Source: Alphaproteobacteria bacterium
GTDB lineage: Bacteria; Pseudomonadota; Alphaproteobacteria; Sphingomonadales; Sphingomonadaceae
Reading direction: 5' to 3'
NCBI GenBank assembly: GCA_030424845.1
Contig: JAUHWC010000002.1
Coordinates: 1-64,000 of the forward strand
Length of the DNA: 64,000 bases
A model generated the notes under the pieces. The model was not told where the DNA came from. It searched no databases and saw nothing but the letters and a program-made list of their open reading frames with translations. Below are positions 32,420-42,910 of this stretch, one piece after another. The translations under genes and the position numbers were made by a program. The stretch's first letter is position 1. Every line of letters begins with the position of its first letter.

Positions 32420-33829
32420 ATGCCGGAAGTATTTCAACCCTTCGACAGTTTCGGCCTGCAGAAGCGCATGCCGATGCGGTTCGAGGCCGATGTCTTCGAA
32501 TGCGAGGTCGAGGGTGAAATTCCCGATGCACTGCGCAATGGCGCCTATTTCCGCACCGGAGGTGACCGGCTGTATCCGACGATGGAGAACGACATCATCC
32601 TCAACGGGGATGGCATGTTCTCTGCCTTCCATTTCGAGGACGGTCACGTTTCCTATCGCAGCCGCTACGTGAAGACGGAAAGGCTCAAGGCGGAGATGGA
32701 CGCGCGCCGCCGCCTGTATGGCAAGTATCGCAACAAATACACCGACGACGAGAGCGTCTCCAACCTGCCCAACCGCGACAATACCGGCAACACCTATGCC
32801 TTCGCCCATCATGGCGAGCTTTATGCCCTGCGCGAGGATTCGCGCCCCTATCGGCTCGATCCCGAAACACTGGAAACGCTGGGCGTGGGCGATTTCGGGG
32901 ACCTGAAGTCCACCGCGCTCACGGCGCACCCCAAGATCGACCCGGTCACCGGCGAATGGTGGAGCTATGCCGTCTTTGCCGGCGGGGAACCGACCACCGA
33001 TGCCAGCCTGCACGTGTTCGACATGGACGGGAAGCTGGTGCGCGAACAATGGTTCCACACCCCCTATCCCGGCCTCAGCCACGACTGGGGGATCACCCGC
33101 GAACACATCGTGTTGCCGATCATGCCGCTGACAGCAGACGAGGCGCGGCTGCGCGCCGGCGGCGACTACTACGAATATGACCCGGACCTGCCGAGCAAGT
33201 GGGGCGTGATGCCGCGCGATGGCGGTCCGGCAACCGACATGCGCTGGTTCGATATTCCCGGCATCGTGATGGGCCACGTGATGAACGCCTATACCGATGG
33301 CGACAAGGTGATCATCGATACGCCCTGTTCCCCCGGCAATTGCTTCAGCTTCTTCAAGGACAAGCACGGCAACCAGCCCACCCCGCCCGAAACCGTAACG
33401 CAGATCACCCGCATCACCTTCGACCTGTCGAAGCCCGATGCCGAGGCTGTTTCGCTGGCACCGTTGAACGGCGCCTTGGGGGACATGCCCAAGATCGATG
33501 ATCGCTATGCCATGCAGAAATACCGTGTCGGCTATTTCGCGCTGCGCGATTTTCCGCAGATGGGCATCGGCCAGATCGACTGGGAAACCGGCGAGCTGAA
33601 AGTCCACGAACTGGAAGGCGCTGCCAGCCAGGAACCGGTCTTCGTGCCGCGCACCGCCGATAGCCCGGAAGGCGATGGCTACATCCTCGTCGCGGTGGAC
33701 CGGATGGCGGAAAAGCGCATGGACCTTCTGATCCTCGACGGGAACGATGTTTCGCGCCCGCCGCTCGCAACAATCAAACTGCCCTTTGCCCAGCCGATGT
33801 GTTTCCACGGCTGCTGGGTGCCGGCTTAA
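32420..33829 (+). CDS. Carotenoid-cleavage / lignostilbene dioxygenase-like oxygenase 1
   Basis: A 469-residue non-haem iron dioxygenase. The four iron His are visible: TAHPKID, GLSHDWG, VMGHVMN and the C-terminal CFHGCW. It belongs to the group that cleaves stilbenes and related phenylpropanoids. The active-site Tyr of lignostilbene dioxygenases is present (YGKYRNKYTDD), but the Lys that contacts the 4-hydroxyl is replaced by Arg (YALREDS), so its substrate may differ from that of the second copy at 56487. GGGAGAG precedes the ATG. Confidence 0.9.
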   Translation: MPEVFQPFDSFGLQKRMPMRFEADVFECEVEGEIPDALRNGAYFRTGGDRLYPTMENDIILNGDGMFSAFHFEDGHVSYRSRYVKTERLKAEMDARRRLYGKYRNKYTDDESVSNLPNRDNTGNTYAFAHHGELYALREDSRPYRLDPETLETLGVGDFGDLKSTALTAHPKIDPVTGEWWSYAVFAGGEPTTDASLHVFDMDGKLVREQWFHTPYPGLSHDWGITREHIVLPIMPLTADEARLRAGGDYYEYDPDLPSKWGVMPRDGGPATDMRWFDIPGIVMGHVMNAYTDGDKVIIDTPCSPGNCFSFFKDKHGNQPTPPETVTQITRITFDLSKPDAEAVSLAPLNGALGDMPKIDDRYAMQKYRVGYFALRDFPQMGIGQIDWETGELKVHELEGAASQEPVFVPRTADSPEGDGYILVAVDRMAEKRMDLLILDGNDVSRPPLATIKLPFAQPMCFHGCWVPA

Positions 33830-33841
33830 GGAGAAAGAACA

Positions 33842-34165
33842 ATGGCCGATCTTGCCAAGGCGAAACAGCTGCTGGAATCCCAGCTTGCCGAATTGAAGGC
33901 GCGGCTCGAACATATCGAGGCAGACCTTGCCGAACCGATGGACTCCGATAGCGGCGAACGCGCCGTGCAGATGGAGGATGACGAGAGCCTGGAAGGCCAG
34001 GCCGCCGTGATTGAGAGCCGTATCACTGCCACCCAGCGGGCGCTGCTGCGCGTCGAGAACGGCAGCTATGGCGAATGCATGCAATGCGGCAAGGACATTC
34101 CCCAGGGCAGGCTCGATGCCCGGCCCGAAAGCGTGCTGTGCGTGACATGCAAGGCTGCCGGCTGA
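33842..34165 (+). CDS. TraR/DksA-type zinc-finger protein
   Basis: A 107-residue protein with a long coiled coil (residues 1-60), an acidic tip (MDSDSGERA) and a four-Cys zinc finger (CMQCG and CVTC, residues about 79-105). DksA-family proteins bind the RNA polymerase secondary channel. It follows the oxygenase gene by 12 bases, on the same strand, so it may be read from the same message, though small DksA-like genes are often independent. Confidence 0.88.
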   Translation: MADLAKAKQLLESQLAELKARLEHIEADLAEPMDSDSGERAVQMEDDESLEGQAAVIESRITATQRALLRVENGSYGECMQCGKDIPQGRLDARPESVLCVTCKAAG

Positions 34166-34223
34166 CACATACATTGCATGCCGGCTGGAACAGCTAGCCG
34201 CCTGTAGGAAAGCGAAAACCCGC

Positions 34224-34255
34224 GGGGCGGACTTGGCCTTGTGCCGATCCGCCCC
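34224..34255 (-). terminator. Hairpin after the hydrolase gene
   Basis: GGGGCGGA (34224-34231) pairs with TCCGCCCC (34248-34255), directly after the hydrolase stop. On the minus strand GCGGGTTTTCG follows, giving a short T run. Confidence 0.5.
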
Positions 34256-35119
34256 TCAGCCCGTGACCCGCCCCACGAAGCCGGCGATCATGCGCTCGGT
34301 TTCGACAATATCGCTGCCGATACACAGTGCCGGGGTGAGGTGGTTGTGGCCGCTGAGATAGTGCATCTCGGGCAAGCGCCCCCTGGTTTCAGTCCACTGC
34401 GCCACCACTTGCGCGGCCTGCCTGTGGAAGTCGTCCGGATCGAATTCGGCAACCGAGAACTGGATCGGCACCTCGCTGGCCAGCAAGCCCGCCATGCAGC
34501 TGGCAGGCCCCCATCCGCGACGGTCCTCGCCATAATAGGCTTCGGCAAAGGAATTGGGTTCGCAGGTGGTGGTGTCATAGATGCCGCTCATCAGCACGGC
34601 CCCGGCAAGGCCGGCCGCATGATCGCGGCGATGGGCCAGGTAGCCAGCGAGATGGGTCGCACCGGCGGATTGGCCTGACATCACGATCCGGTCCGGATCG
34701 CCACCGTATCCGGCGATGTTGTCACGCAGCCACTGCACGGCCGCCTGCATGTCATCCGGCCCTGAAGGGAAGCGGTTGGCAGGGGCCAGGCGATAGGTCA
34801 GCGTCACGCCCACCCAGCCCTGGCGTGCGGCAAAGTCCCCCATGTTGGAATAGAAGGGGCTGCCTTCGTTGTGCTTGTCCCCCATCACGAAACCGCCGCC
34901 GTGCACATAGATGAATACGGGTGCGCCTTCCGGATTGCCTTGCGTGAAGATGTCCAGCCGGTTGCGCTCATCCGGGCCATAGGAAATGTCGCGCACCACC
35001 GCGGTATCCGGCGACATTCCATTGTTGATTCCGGCCATCAGCTGCTGCGTGCCGCCCAGAATGTCCGGTGTCAGGTCATTGCCCAGCGCAGCCAGTTTTT
35101 CGCGAAGTGCGGGGGTCAT
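34256..35119 (-). CDS. Alpha/beta hydrolase (HGGG esterase / formamidase-like)
   Basis: A 287-residue serine hydrolase with the oxyanion motif YVHGGGFV and the nucleophile elbow [10 protein letters not shown]; a late His in SGHNHLTP may complete the triad. It resembles kynurenine-formamidase and carboxylesterase families. It is cytosolic, without signal peptide, and its ATG overlaps the stop of the alcohol dehydrogenase gene (ATGA). It may split an ester or amide made or released in the pathway; substrate unknown. Confidence 0.85.
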   Translation of the reverse strand: MTPALREKLAALGNDLTPDILGGTQQLMAGINNGMSPDTAVVRDISYGPDERNRLDIFTQGNPEGAPVFIYVHGGGFVMGDKHNEGSPFYSNMGDFAARQGWVGVTLTYRLAPANRFPSGPDDMQAAVQWLRDNIAGYGGDPDRIVMSGQSAGATHLAGYLAHRRDHAAGLAGAVLMSGIYDTTTCEPNSFAEAYYGEDRRGWGPASCMAGLLASEVPIQFSVAEFDPDDFHRQAAQVVAQWTETRGRLPEMHYLSGHNHLTPALCIGSDIVETERMIAGFVGRVTG

Positions 35120-36231
35120 GCGTTTTCTCCCATCAGCAATACGGGTTTGATCGCCTTTCCCGAATGCGCATCGGCAAAGGCGCGTTCGATTTCGGCAAAG
35201 GGGTAGAAGCTCAGCATACGGTCAAACGGCAGCTTTCCCTGCCGCCAGTATTCCGCGAGTTGCGGCAGGAAGGTCTGCGGGTTGGCATCGCCGCCAAGGA
35301 TGCCGCGCAACTGCCTGCCACCGGCCAGCATCGCGAACATCTGTGGCGCCCATGGCCCGTCCTTGCCCGGCAGGGGAGCCGCCACGAAACCGGCTGTGCC
35401 GTTCATCGCCAGGACGTCCAGCGCCAGCGTGTGCACCGATCCGGCATTGGTGGTGTTGAAGCTGAAATCCACGCCGCGCCCAGTCACGCCGCGGATCTTG
35501 GGGGCGATATCGTCCTCATCGCCCTTGATGCAGTCGGTCGCGCCGAATTCGCGGGCCATTTCGAGGCGCTGCTCGTCAAGGTCCACCGCCACGATCCGCT
35601 TCGCACCAACCAGTTTCGCCGCCATAACCGCTGACAGGCCCACGCCGCCGGTACCGAACACGGCGATGGTATCGCCAAAGCCCACTTTCAGCGCCTCGAT
35701 CACGCCGCCAGCGCCCGTCACCACGCCGCAGCCCAGCGGGCCGAGCTTTTCCAGCGGCAGGTCCTTCGCCATCTTCACCGCGGTGCGCACCGGCACGATC
35801 GAATGGCTGGCAAAACTCGACTGGCCGAAGAAGTGCGAATGCACCGCGTCGCCACTGGTCCCGCATAGGGCGGTGGAGCCATCCAGCCGCTTGCCGCCGA
35901 AGCACAATGGCATGGCGAGGTCGCAATAGGTGGGGCGGCCCGCCAGGCAACTGGGGCAGCGCCCGCAACTATTGCCGGACAGGATCACGTGGTCACCCAC
36001 CTCGAAACCGGTCACTCCCTCGCCGAGTTTTTCGACCACGCCTGCACCTTCATGGCCCAGCACGATCGGCTGCGGCGAATGGCGGCCCGGATGTTCGTGG
36101 AGGTCGGTGTGACAGATGCCGGTGGCGACAAGGCGGATGCGCATCTCGCCCGCGCGCGGCTCTTCCTGCTCCAGCTCGACAAGCTGCGGTGCGGGGCCGC
36201 CCTTCCCGCTCAAGGCTGCGGTGATTCTCAT
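35116..36231 (-). CDS. Zinc-dependent alcohol dehydrogenase (MDR family)
   Basis: A 371-residue NAD(P)-dependent dehydrogenase from the ATG at 36231. Catalytic-zinc motif [10 protein letters not shown] and GHEGAGVVE, structural-zinc cysteines in [15 protein letters not shown], and the Rossmann motif [10 protein letters not shown]. Closest in style to aryl- or long-chain alcohol dehydrogenases. It is coupled to the hydrolase gene and lies 170 bp after the aldehyde dehydrogenase gene on the same strand, so alcohol and aldehyde oxidation steps are encoded together. Confidence 0.92.
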   Translation of the reverse strand: MRITAALSGKGGPAPQLVELEQEEPRAGEMRIRLVATGICHTDLHEHPGRHSPQPIVLGHEGAGVVEKLGEGVTGFEVGDHVILSGNSCGRCPSCLAGRPTYCDLAMPLCFGGKRLDGSTALCGTSGDAVHSHFFGQSSFASHSIVPVRTAVKMAKDLPLEKLGPLGCGVVTGAGGVIEALKVGFGDTIAVFGTGGVGLSAVMAAKLVGAKRIVAVDLDEQRLEMAREFGATDCIKGDEDDIAPKIRGVTGRGVDFSFNTTNAGSVHTLALDVLAMNGTAGFVAAPLPGKDGPWAPQMFAMLAGGRQLRGILGGDANPQTFLPQLAEYWRQGKLPFDRMLSFYPFAEIERAFADAHSGKAIKPVLLMGENA

Positions 36232-36402
36232 GACAATTGCCCCTCGACTGGTCTCAGCTGCTGCACGCTTGGAACGCATGGAACAGGGTTATGAAGCGAA
36301 AATTCCCTAGCCGCGAAATGGCCGACCAGGCGGCAGACGGACAGGCAGGATCGCGGCATCATCATGCCCTCCGCATGCCGGAATCCGCCGTTGTAGGACA
36401 TA

Positions 36403-37854
36403 TCACTTGGGCGCCCCCAGGTGATGGTCGTCCTGGATATCGGCGACATCGCCGGTCTGGGTCAGCAGGCTCTTGCGGCGCAGGAACCGGCGCAGGCTCT
36501 CAAGCCCCATGCGCGGCGCGCCATAGCCCGACCAGCCGAAGCTGTCTGTACCGAAGGTGCGCGACTTGGCGAAGGTGAGGAAGGTGTCCTGCAGGAAGAT
36601 GCCGCCTGCATTGAGCTGCTTGCCGATGGCCTTGGCCTCCTGCGCATCACCTGCGATCACGCTGGCGGTGAGGCCGAAATTGGTATCGTTCGCCAGCCGG
36701 ATGGCTTCTTGCGTGGTGGAATAGGCCATCACCGGGATGCAGGGGCCGAAGGTCTCGTCCTGCATGATCTCCATGTCGTGGTTGACGCCGGTGAGCACGG
36801 TGGGGCGCAGGTACAGTCCGCCATCGATATTCTCGATCTCGCCGCCGGTCAGCACGCTGGCACCCTTGGCCCGTGCATCGGCGATATGGCGGGCGACGAT
36901 CTCTGCCTGCGGGGCGAAGGTGAAGGGGCCGATGTGGCCGGCGCGCGGGTTCTCGTTGTTGAGGCGCACGGCTTTCGCCTTGTCCACCAGCTGCGCCACG
37001 AATTCGTCGTGGATGCTTTCGTGCACATAGACCCGCTCGATCGAGTAGCAGACCTGCCCCGTGGCATAGACCGCCCCGCGCAGCACCGAGGTGGTGGCAC
37101 GGTCTATATCGGCGCTTGCGGTGACGATGCAGGGGTCCTTGCCGCCCAGTTCGAGGTTGCAGGGGATGAGCCGCTCGGCACAGGCCACCGCCACCTTGCG
37201 GCCCGTGGGAACCGAGCCGGTGAAGCAGATCGTATCGCTTTCGGCGATCACCGCCTGGCCCACTTCGCCGGGGCCGGTCACGTAATCGAACACGGCGGCC
37301 AGTTCGGGCACCTTGCGCACTGTCTCGAACAGCGCCTCGATCACGCGCGGGGTGACTTCGCTCGGCTTCAGGAGCACGGCGGAACCGGCGAACAGCGCAG
37401 GCACCGCATCGAGCAGCGCCAGCATCAGCGGCGCATTCCACGGGCTGATCACGCCGGTCACGGGGTAGGCCACCACCTGCGATTCCACGCTGACAGTGGG
37501 CATGGCGCTGCTCATGCCTTCCCACTCCAGGGCGGCAAAGGCCTTGGGCGCATCTTCCAGCCAGCCGCCGATGTTTCCGCAAGTGATGAAGCCTTGCAGG
37601 TAGCTGGTGTGGCAGCCGCCGGTATCGACCGCATCCGCCTCGCCGATGGCCAGCGCGCTTTCCTTCACCACGCCCAGCCAGCGCGCCATCACGCCGCAGC
37701 GCCCCGCGACCCCCATGGCTTCCCAGCCGCGCTGGTTCTCGCGCAAGGCTGCGGCCTTTTCGGCCACCTCTTCGCGGCTGGAAACGGTGATGGAATGGTC
37801 GGCAGTGCCGGTGCGCGGATTGCGCACGTCCAGCACGGCGGCAGTGGCTGTCAT
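36403..37854 (-). CDS. Aldehyde dehydrogenase 1
   Basis: A 483-residue NAD(P)-dependent aldehyde dehydrogenase. VISPWNAPLML, ELGGKDP (general base Glu) and ATGQVCYS (catalytic Cys) are in place. Likely oxidises an aromatic or short aldehyde to the acid. It is between the zinc alcohol dehydrogenase and a TonB receptor, all on the minus strand. Confidence 0.92.
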   Translation of the reverse strand: MTATAAVLDVRNPRTGTADHSITVSSREEVAEKAAALRENQRGWEAMGVAGRCGVMARWLGVVKESALAIGEADAVDTGGCHTSYLQGFITCGNIGGWLEDAPKAFAALEWEGMSSAMPTVSVESQVVAYPVTGVISPWNAPLMLALLDAVPALFAGSAVLLKPSEVTPRVIEALFETVRKVPELAAVFDYVTGPGEVGQAVIAESDTICFTGSVPTGRKVAVACAERLIPCNLELGGKDPCIVTASADIDRATTSVLRGAVYATGQVCYSIERVYVHESIHDEFVAQLVDKAKAVRLNNENPRAGHIGPFTFAPQAEIVARHIADARAKGASVLTGGEIENIDGGLYLRPTVLTGVNHDMEIMQDETFGPCIPVMAYSTTQEAIRLANDTNFGLTASVIAGDAQEAKAIGKQLNAGGIFLQDTFLTFAKSRTFGTDSFGWSGYGAPRMGLESLRRFLRRKSLLTQTGDVADIQDDHHLGAPK

Positions 37855-37918
37855 GGTTCTCTCCCTCTGGCAGGACAGTGCCTAAAGCCTGTTCCCGCCA
37901 GAGGGTAGAGGGAATTGG

Positions 37919-39943
37919 TCAGAAACCGTAACGCAGGCCCAGCCAGATCGTCTGCGGCACGCCATAGTCCATCGATCCACCCTGGTTGCGGGTGACGATG
38001 ATCTCGTCGAACAGGTTCTCCACCCGGGCCACGGCCGAGAGCTTTCCGGCAATCGGCACTTCGGCAAACAGGTCAACCGTGGTGGCCGCAGGCAGCACGT
38101 CCGTCTCCTGGTCGCTTTCGAACTGGGCGGAACCGTGGCGCAGCGTCGCGGCAAAGCGCATGCCGTTGCCCGCGGTATAGCTGGCGGTGGCGCTGGCGGA
38201 GAATTTCGGCACCTGTGGCGGGCGGTTGCCGTCAAGGGGTGCCGCAGCGCCCGTGCCGACCACTTCCGCATCGGTCAGCGCCAGCGAGCCCTGGAAGCCC
38301 CAAGGCCCGCGCTGGATGGCGGAGGAAAACTCGACACCGAAAGCATCCACCGCATCAAGGTTGCGGCGCTGGCGCAGGTTCGGAGCCAGAGTGACATTCG
38401 CGATGGCGTTCTTCAGCGTGTTGTCGAACACGGTGATGGCGAACTGCGTGCCGGAATCGACATCGAAATCGACACCCACTTCATAGCCTTCCAGCTTTTC
38501 GGGCATCAGCGCCTCGTTGGCGTTGGTGACCACGGGGAAGACCACGAAGGGACGATAGAGCTCGTTCAGCGTGGGCAGGCGGATGCCGGTATAGGCAGCG
38601 GCACGCAGCCGCACCACCTCACTGGCCTGCACCATGGCACCGGCGCGCCATGTCACTTCCCAGTCCGAACGGTCGGGATAGCTGTCATCGCGCACGACCG
38701 CACCGGACCCGTCGAAGGCCTGGTAGTAGCCGTTGCGGATCGTGTAGCGGTCTGCCCTGAGGCCGCCGGTCAGCGTTACCGGGCCCAGCTCGATATCGTT
38801 CTCCGCATAGAAGCCGAGGTTGGTATTCACCCCGCCGGCAAAGCGTTCCTCGGTAAGGTTGCCGGAGAAGGCGGAATAAGCATCCTCGAACAAGCGGCCC
38901 TTGCCGCGGCGATAATCGGCACCCAGGCGCAGGAGCATGTCCTCGCCCACGGGAGGACGCACCTCGATCTTGCCGCCCTGCCCCTGGGCGGGCGTGTCCT
39001 TCTGGTCCAGCACGCGCACGAAGCGGGTGGAGGAAATCACCACGCTGGAGAAATTGCGCCACTGGGCATAGGCCAGCGCATCCACCTGCCACGGCCCGCG
39101 GCTGACGACCCGCAGGCTCAGGTCCTCGCCCCGGATCATGTTGTCGGCGCCATCAAAGCGCAGCGTGCGGTTGTCTTCATAGGCCAGGCCGCGCAGCTGG
39201 ACTTCCAGCGGGCCAAGCTGCTGCACCAACCGGCCACCGACTGACCAGGCATCGTAACTGGCGCGGCTGGTTGCCGGAACCCGCTGGCTTTCGGGCGTGG
39301 TGAAGAAGCCGGCTCCACGCTCCCACCGGCCGGACACGACGGCAAAGCCATTGCCGATTTGCGGCGCGATGCTGGCGGACATCTCGGTATCCTCGCGCTG
39401 GTTGGCCAGCACCTGCCCGGTGACCAGGCCCAGTTCCGATGCCCCGGCACTGGTCAGCTCGATCGTGCCGGCCAGCGCACCCGAGCCGAACGGACCGGAG
39501 CCGCCGCCGCGCGTCACGCGCACGGAGGACAGGCGATCAGGCGCGATCGCGCTGAAGGGGATATAGCCGAAGAAGGGATCGTTCATCGGCACGCCGTCAA
39601 GCAGCACCAGCGCCCGGCTCGACGCATTGCCGCCCAGCGCGCGCAGGGTGGCACCTTGCGCGGAAGGGTTGGAGGAACGGCTGTCCGAACGGCGGAACTG
39701 CTGGAATCCGGCCACGTTGGCCAGGGCATCCTCCAACCGGCCCGAGGCGGCGATAGTGATCAGCTCGCGATCGATGTCGACAGTGGAATAGGCACCGGGC
39801 GATGCCAGCGTATCGCCAAGGCCTTCACCCAGCACGACGATGGTGGTTTCCTTGTCCCCGCCTGCGTCGCTCGCATCATCCTGGGCGAAGGCGGGAGCGG
39901 AGATCAGGGCGGCACATGTGCTGGCCAGCAGCAGCTTCTTCAT
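37919..39943 (-). CDS. TonB-dependent outer-membrane receptor 2
   Basis: A 674-residue receptor: signal peptide (cleaved after AFAQ, about residue 20), plug with LGEGLGDTLASPGAYS, RALVLLDGVPMNDPF and GPFGSGALAGTIEL, barrel ending WLGLRYGF. The Phe end is typical. It lies in the catabolic cluster and so may bring the aromatic substrate across the outer membrane; receptors of this kind import aromatic compounds in Sphingobium. It is 64 bp after the start of the aldehyde dehydrogenase operon on the same strand. Confidence 0.92.
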   Translation of the reverse strand: MKKLLLASTCAALISAPAFAQDDASDAGGDKETTIVVLGEGLGDTLASPGAYSTVDIDRELITIAASGRLEDALANVAGFQQFRRSDSRSSNPSAQGATLRALGGNASSRALVLLDGVPMNDPFFGYIPFSAIAPDRLSSVRVTRGGGSGPFGSGALAGTIELTSAGASELGLVTGQVLANQREDTEMSASIAPQIGNGFAVVSGRWERGAGFFTTPESQRVPATSRASYDAWSVGGRLVQQLGPLEVQLRGLAYEDNRTLRFDGADNMIRGEDLSLRVVSRGPWQVDALAYAQWRNFSSVVISSTRFVRVLDQKDTPAQGQGGKIEVRPPVGEDMLLRLGADYRRGKGRLFEDAYSAFSGNLTEERFAGGVNTNLGFYAENDIELGPVTLTGGLRADRYTIRNGYYQAFDGSGAVVRDDSYPDRSDWEVTWRAGAMVQASEVVRLRAAAYTGIRLPTLNELYRPFVVFPVVTNANEALMPEKLEGYEVGVDFDVDSGTQFAITVFDNTLKNAIANVTLAPNLRQRRNLDAVDAFGVEFSSAIQRGPWGFQGSLALTDAEVVGTGAAAPLDGNRPPQVPKFSASATASYTAGNGMRFAATLRHGSAQFESDQETDVLPAATTVDLFAEVPIAGKLSAVARVENLFDEIIVTRNQGGSMDYGVPQTIWLGLRYGF

Positions 39944-40046
39944 GGGTATTCTCTTGGCAAATTGATTTTGTCCGGAACGCCCTTAGCGACTGAATCTTGC
40001 CGCGTCACCATGGGAATGGCAGTAAGGGACCGGAAAGGGGAATTTC

Positions 40047-40625
40047 ATGCGATTTCTGACAATTTCGGTTGCCGCCGCGCTTGTTGCAGGCTGCGCTGAC
40101 ACCACGCTGACAGACGAGGAAAACGAATTGAGCGAAGAACCTGCCGCCGTCGGCGAGAATGTCCTGTCCGGCACCGCGCCCGCCATCGCCACGGATCACG
40201 AGGCGCTGCTCGCCAGCGAGGACCCGCAGCTCGCCGCGAACAAGCGGCTGGTCTATGACATGTATCGCATCGTGCTGCAGGCAGGCCTGGCCGACCGCGC
40301 CGGCGAATTCATTCGCGAGGATTACATCCAGCACAACCCGATGGCCGCCCAGGGCCTGGCCGGGGTCCAGGATTATATCCGCGCCACCCGCCCCGAGCGC
40401 GAGATCAAGGACGTGATCGACATGCCCATGATCAACATCATGGCCGAGCGTGACATCGTGGTGATCGCCTTCGTGCGGCCCGAAAAGGATGCCGCCGGGC
40501 AAACCTATTATTCGACCTGGTTCGACATGTTCCGGATAGAGGACGGCAAGATTGCCGAGCATTGGGACCCGATGCTCAAGACCGATACGCCGATCGATCC
40601 GAACGAGAAGCAGATCGAGCAATAA
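40047..40625 (+). CDS. SnoaL-like lipoprotein (NTF2-fold protein 2)
   Basis: A 192-residue lipoprotein with lipobox ALVAGC (Cys about residue 16), a linker, and a SnoaL-like domain (NKRLVYDMYRIVLQAGLADRAGEFI, IQHNPMAAQG, IAEHWDPM). It is 32 bp before the PQQ dehydrogenase gene on the same strand, so it shares the periplasmic compartment and probably the pathway with it. Confidence 0.82.
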   Translation: MRFLTISVAAALVAGCADTTLTDEENELSEEPAAVGENVLSGTAPAIATDHEALLASEDPQLAANKRLVYDMYRIVLQAGLADRAGEFIREDYIQHNPMAAQGLAGVQDYIRATRPEREIKDVIDMPMINIMAERDIVVIAFVRPEKDAAGQTYYSTWFDMFRIEDGKIAEHWDPMLKTDTPIDPNEKQIEQ

Positions 40626-40657
40626 ACACCAGCAAGACGGGAACAGGGGAGAGGATC

Positions 40658-42844
40658 ATGGCGGGCAAGGCAATTGCCGCAAGGGCTGCGCTGGGCGCCG
40701 CGCTTGCCGCGCTGGCACTGGCGCAGGCGTATGGACAGTCGGCGCAAGGCGATTTCGTTCCCGTCACCGATGCCGAAATCCAGAACCCAGACCCGGCGGA
40801 CTGGCTGAGCTGGCGGCGCACGCTGGACAGCTGGGGCTATTCCCCGCTCGACCAGATCAACCGCGAGAACGTGGGCTCGCTGCGCATGGTGTGGGTCCGT
40901 CCGCTGCCGCCGGGGCACCAGGAAGGCACGCCGCTGGTGCATGACGGGGTCATGTACTTTCCCGGCCCTGCGGATGTGATCGAGGCGATCGATGCGAAAT
41001 CGGGCCAGCTGCTGTGGCAATATCGCCGCCAGCTGCCCGAGGATATCGGCAACTACCTGCCGGTCTATGACACCAACCGCAATCTCGCCATCTATGGCAA
41101 CAACATCATCGGCCAGGCGGCGGACAATTACCTTTATGCGCTGGATGCCCGGACGGGCGAACTCGTGTGGGAAACGCAGATCGACGAGTATACCTCGGGC
41201 GCGAAGATCAGCTCGGGCCCGATCATTGCCGATGGCCTTGCCATTACGGGACGGTCCTGCGAGCCGGAAGGCGGGCCGGATGCCTGCGTGATCGTGGCCC
41301 ACGATGCCACCACCGGCGAGGAGGTGTGGCGAACCTCCACCATCGCCCGCGGGGACGATCCCAATGATGCGTCCTGGGGCGGCCTGCCGCTGGAAGACCG
41401 CCAGCAGGTGGGCGCATGGATGATCGCCAGCTACGATCCGGAACTCAAGCTCGTCTACATGGGCACGTCAGTCACCGCGCCTGCGCCCAAGATGAGCCTT
41501 GCCGGCAGCAAGTATGACTACCTCTACCACAATTCCACGCTGGCGCTGGATGTGGAGACGGGCGAGATCCGCTGGCACTACCAGCACTTGGTCGACCACT
41601 GGGACCTCGACCATCCCTTCCCCCGCATGCTGGTGGACACCGAGCAGGCACCCGATCCCGATGCGGTGGCGTGGATCAATCCCGACATCGATCGCGGCAA
41701 GACCTATCGCGTGCTCACCGGCGTTCCGGGCAAGCCGGGCGTGATCTACACGCTGGACCGCGAGACGGGCGAATTCCTGTGGGCGCGGCCGACCGTCCAC
41801 CAGAACCTGATTTCCGGCATCGACGGGACAACCGGCCGCGTCACGCTGAACCCGGAGAACGTGCCGAGCGAATATGGCCGGATGCACACAGTCTGCCCTT
41901 CCCCGGCAGGCGGGGCGAATTATCCCTCCGGTGCGTTCAGCCCGCTGACCGGGATCATGTATCTCACCGCCAACAACACGTGTTCGGAAATGTCGGCGCT
42001 GGACCCGGCGACCAACCCCGGGGTCTATGCCATGTCCAGCCGCCAGCACATCGCGCCTGGCGCTGGCGACAATGTCGGCGTGATCCATGCCGTCAGCGCC
42101 CGCACCGGCACCACCGCATGGGAATTCGCGACCCGGCCCGGCATGCAAAGCCTGATGACCACAGGCGGCGGGCTGCTGTTCGCAGGCGATGCCGGCGGCT
42201 GGCTGCGGGCGATGGACCAGTGGACGGGCGAGGTGCTGTGGCAGGTCAACCTCGGCTCCTCCATCACCGGATATCCCGCCACCTTCGCCGTGGACGGACA
42301 GCAATATGTGGCCGTGTCGACCGGGCGATGGCTGAATGACACCTTCACCCCGGAACTGACGCACGGCACGCAGAACACGCTCTTTGTCTTCGCCCTGCCC
42401 CAGGCCGGGATCGGCCATGCCGGGCCCTATCGCGCGCCGGTGAACAGCGCGAGCCGGATTTCCATCGTCGATCCGGCGCAAGCCGAAGGGCCGGCTTCGC
42501 CTGCCACGCGCAGCACCCGCGACGGAGTCTATTCCGCGGCCCAGGCGCGGGCGGGTGAAGCGCTCTATCGCCAGCGTTGCGCGGCATGCCACGGGAGCGA
42601 TTTCCAGCCCGCCCCGGGCTCACCCACTGTGCGCGGCGGAGCCTTCATGGCCAACTGGCGCGGCAGCAGCGTGGCGGACCTCTACAGCTATACGCGCACC
42701 AACATGCCGGTGGGCATGGGCGGCTCGCTGTCCGATGCGCAATACCTGGCGCTGGTGGCCTACATGCTGGAAGTGAACGGCTATCCCCATGGACAGGCGC
42801 TGGACGGGGATGAAGCGATCATGGCTGCCATCGCCATCGAATAG
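40658..42844 (+). CDS. PQQ-dependent quinohaemoprotein dehydrogenase 1 (possible lanthanide type)
   Basis: A 728-residue periplasmic enzyme from the ATG at 40658 (GGGAGAGG upstream), with a signal peptide (to about residue 29), an eight-bladed PQQ propeller and a C-terminal cytochrome c domain (CAACHGSD, Met ligand in NMPVGMG). The active-site segment reads DHWDLDHP: D316 is the catalytic Asp and D318, two residues on, is the extra Asp seen in lanthanide-using enzymes such as XoxF. The vicinal Cys pair usual in quinohaemoprotein alcohol dehydrogenases is missing (GRSCEPEGGPDACV instead). Oxidises an alcohol and passes electrons to haem. Substrate unknown. Confidence 0.9.
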   Translation: MAGKAIAARAALGAALAALALAQAYGQSAQGDFVPVTDAEIQNPDPADWLSWRRTLDSWGYSPLDQINRENVGSLRMVWVRPLPPGHQEGTPLVHDGVMYFPGPADVIEAIDAKSGQLLWQYRRQLPEDIGNYLPVYDTNRNLAIYGNNIIGQAADNYLYALDARTGELVWETQIDEYTSGAKISSGPIIADGLAITGRSCEPEGGPDACVIVAHDATTGEEVWRTSTIARGDDPNDASWGGLPLEDRQQVGAWMIASYDPELKLVYMGTSVTAPAPKMSLAGSKYDYLYHNSTLALDVETGEIRWHYQHLVDHWDLDHPFPRMLVDTEQAPDPDAVAWINPDIDRGKTYRVLTGVPGKPGVIYTLDRETGEFLWARPTVHQNLISGIDGTTGRVTLNPENVPSEYGRMHTVCPSPAGGANYPSGAFSPLTGIMYLTANNTCSEMSALDPATNPGVYAMSSRQHIAPGAGDNVGVIHAVSARTGTTAWEFATRPGMQSLMTTGGGLLFAGDAGGWLRAMDQWTGEVLWQVNLGSSITGYPATFAVDGQQYVAVSTGRWLNDTFTPELTHGTQNTLFVFALPQAGIGHAGPYRAPVNSASRISIVDPAQAEGPASPATRSTRDGVYSAAQARAGEALYRQRCAACHGSDFQPAPGSPTVRGGAFMANWRGSSVADLYSYTRTNMPVGMGGSLSDAQYLALVAYMLEVNGYPHGQALDGDEAIMAAIAIE

Positions 42845-42854
42845 GCAAGAGGGT

Positions 42855-42888
42855 GGCCCGCCCCCGCGACAAGCGCGGACGGCGGGCC
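42855..42888. terminator. Hairpin between convergent genes
   Basis: GGCCCGCC (42855-42862) pairs with GGCGGGCC (42881-42888), with an inner stem CCGCG / CGCGG. It separates the PQQ dehydrogenase gene (plus) from aldehyde dehydrogenase 2 (minus). There is little T after it on either strand. Confidence 0.45.
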
Positions 42889-42910
42889 CTTCCGTTATCT
42901 CCGGACCCGA

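Noticed and set aside
32354-34174. 606-residue frame opposite the first oxygenase and the DksA-like gene
   Set aside because: Spans two clear genes on the other strand and shows no domain.
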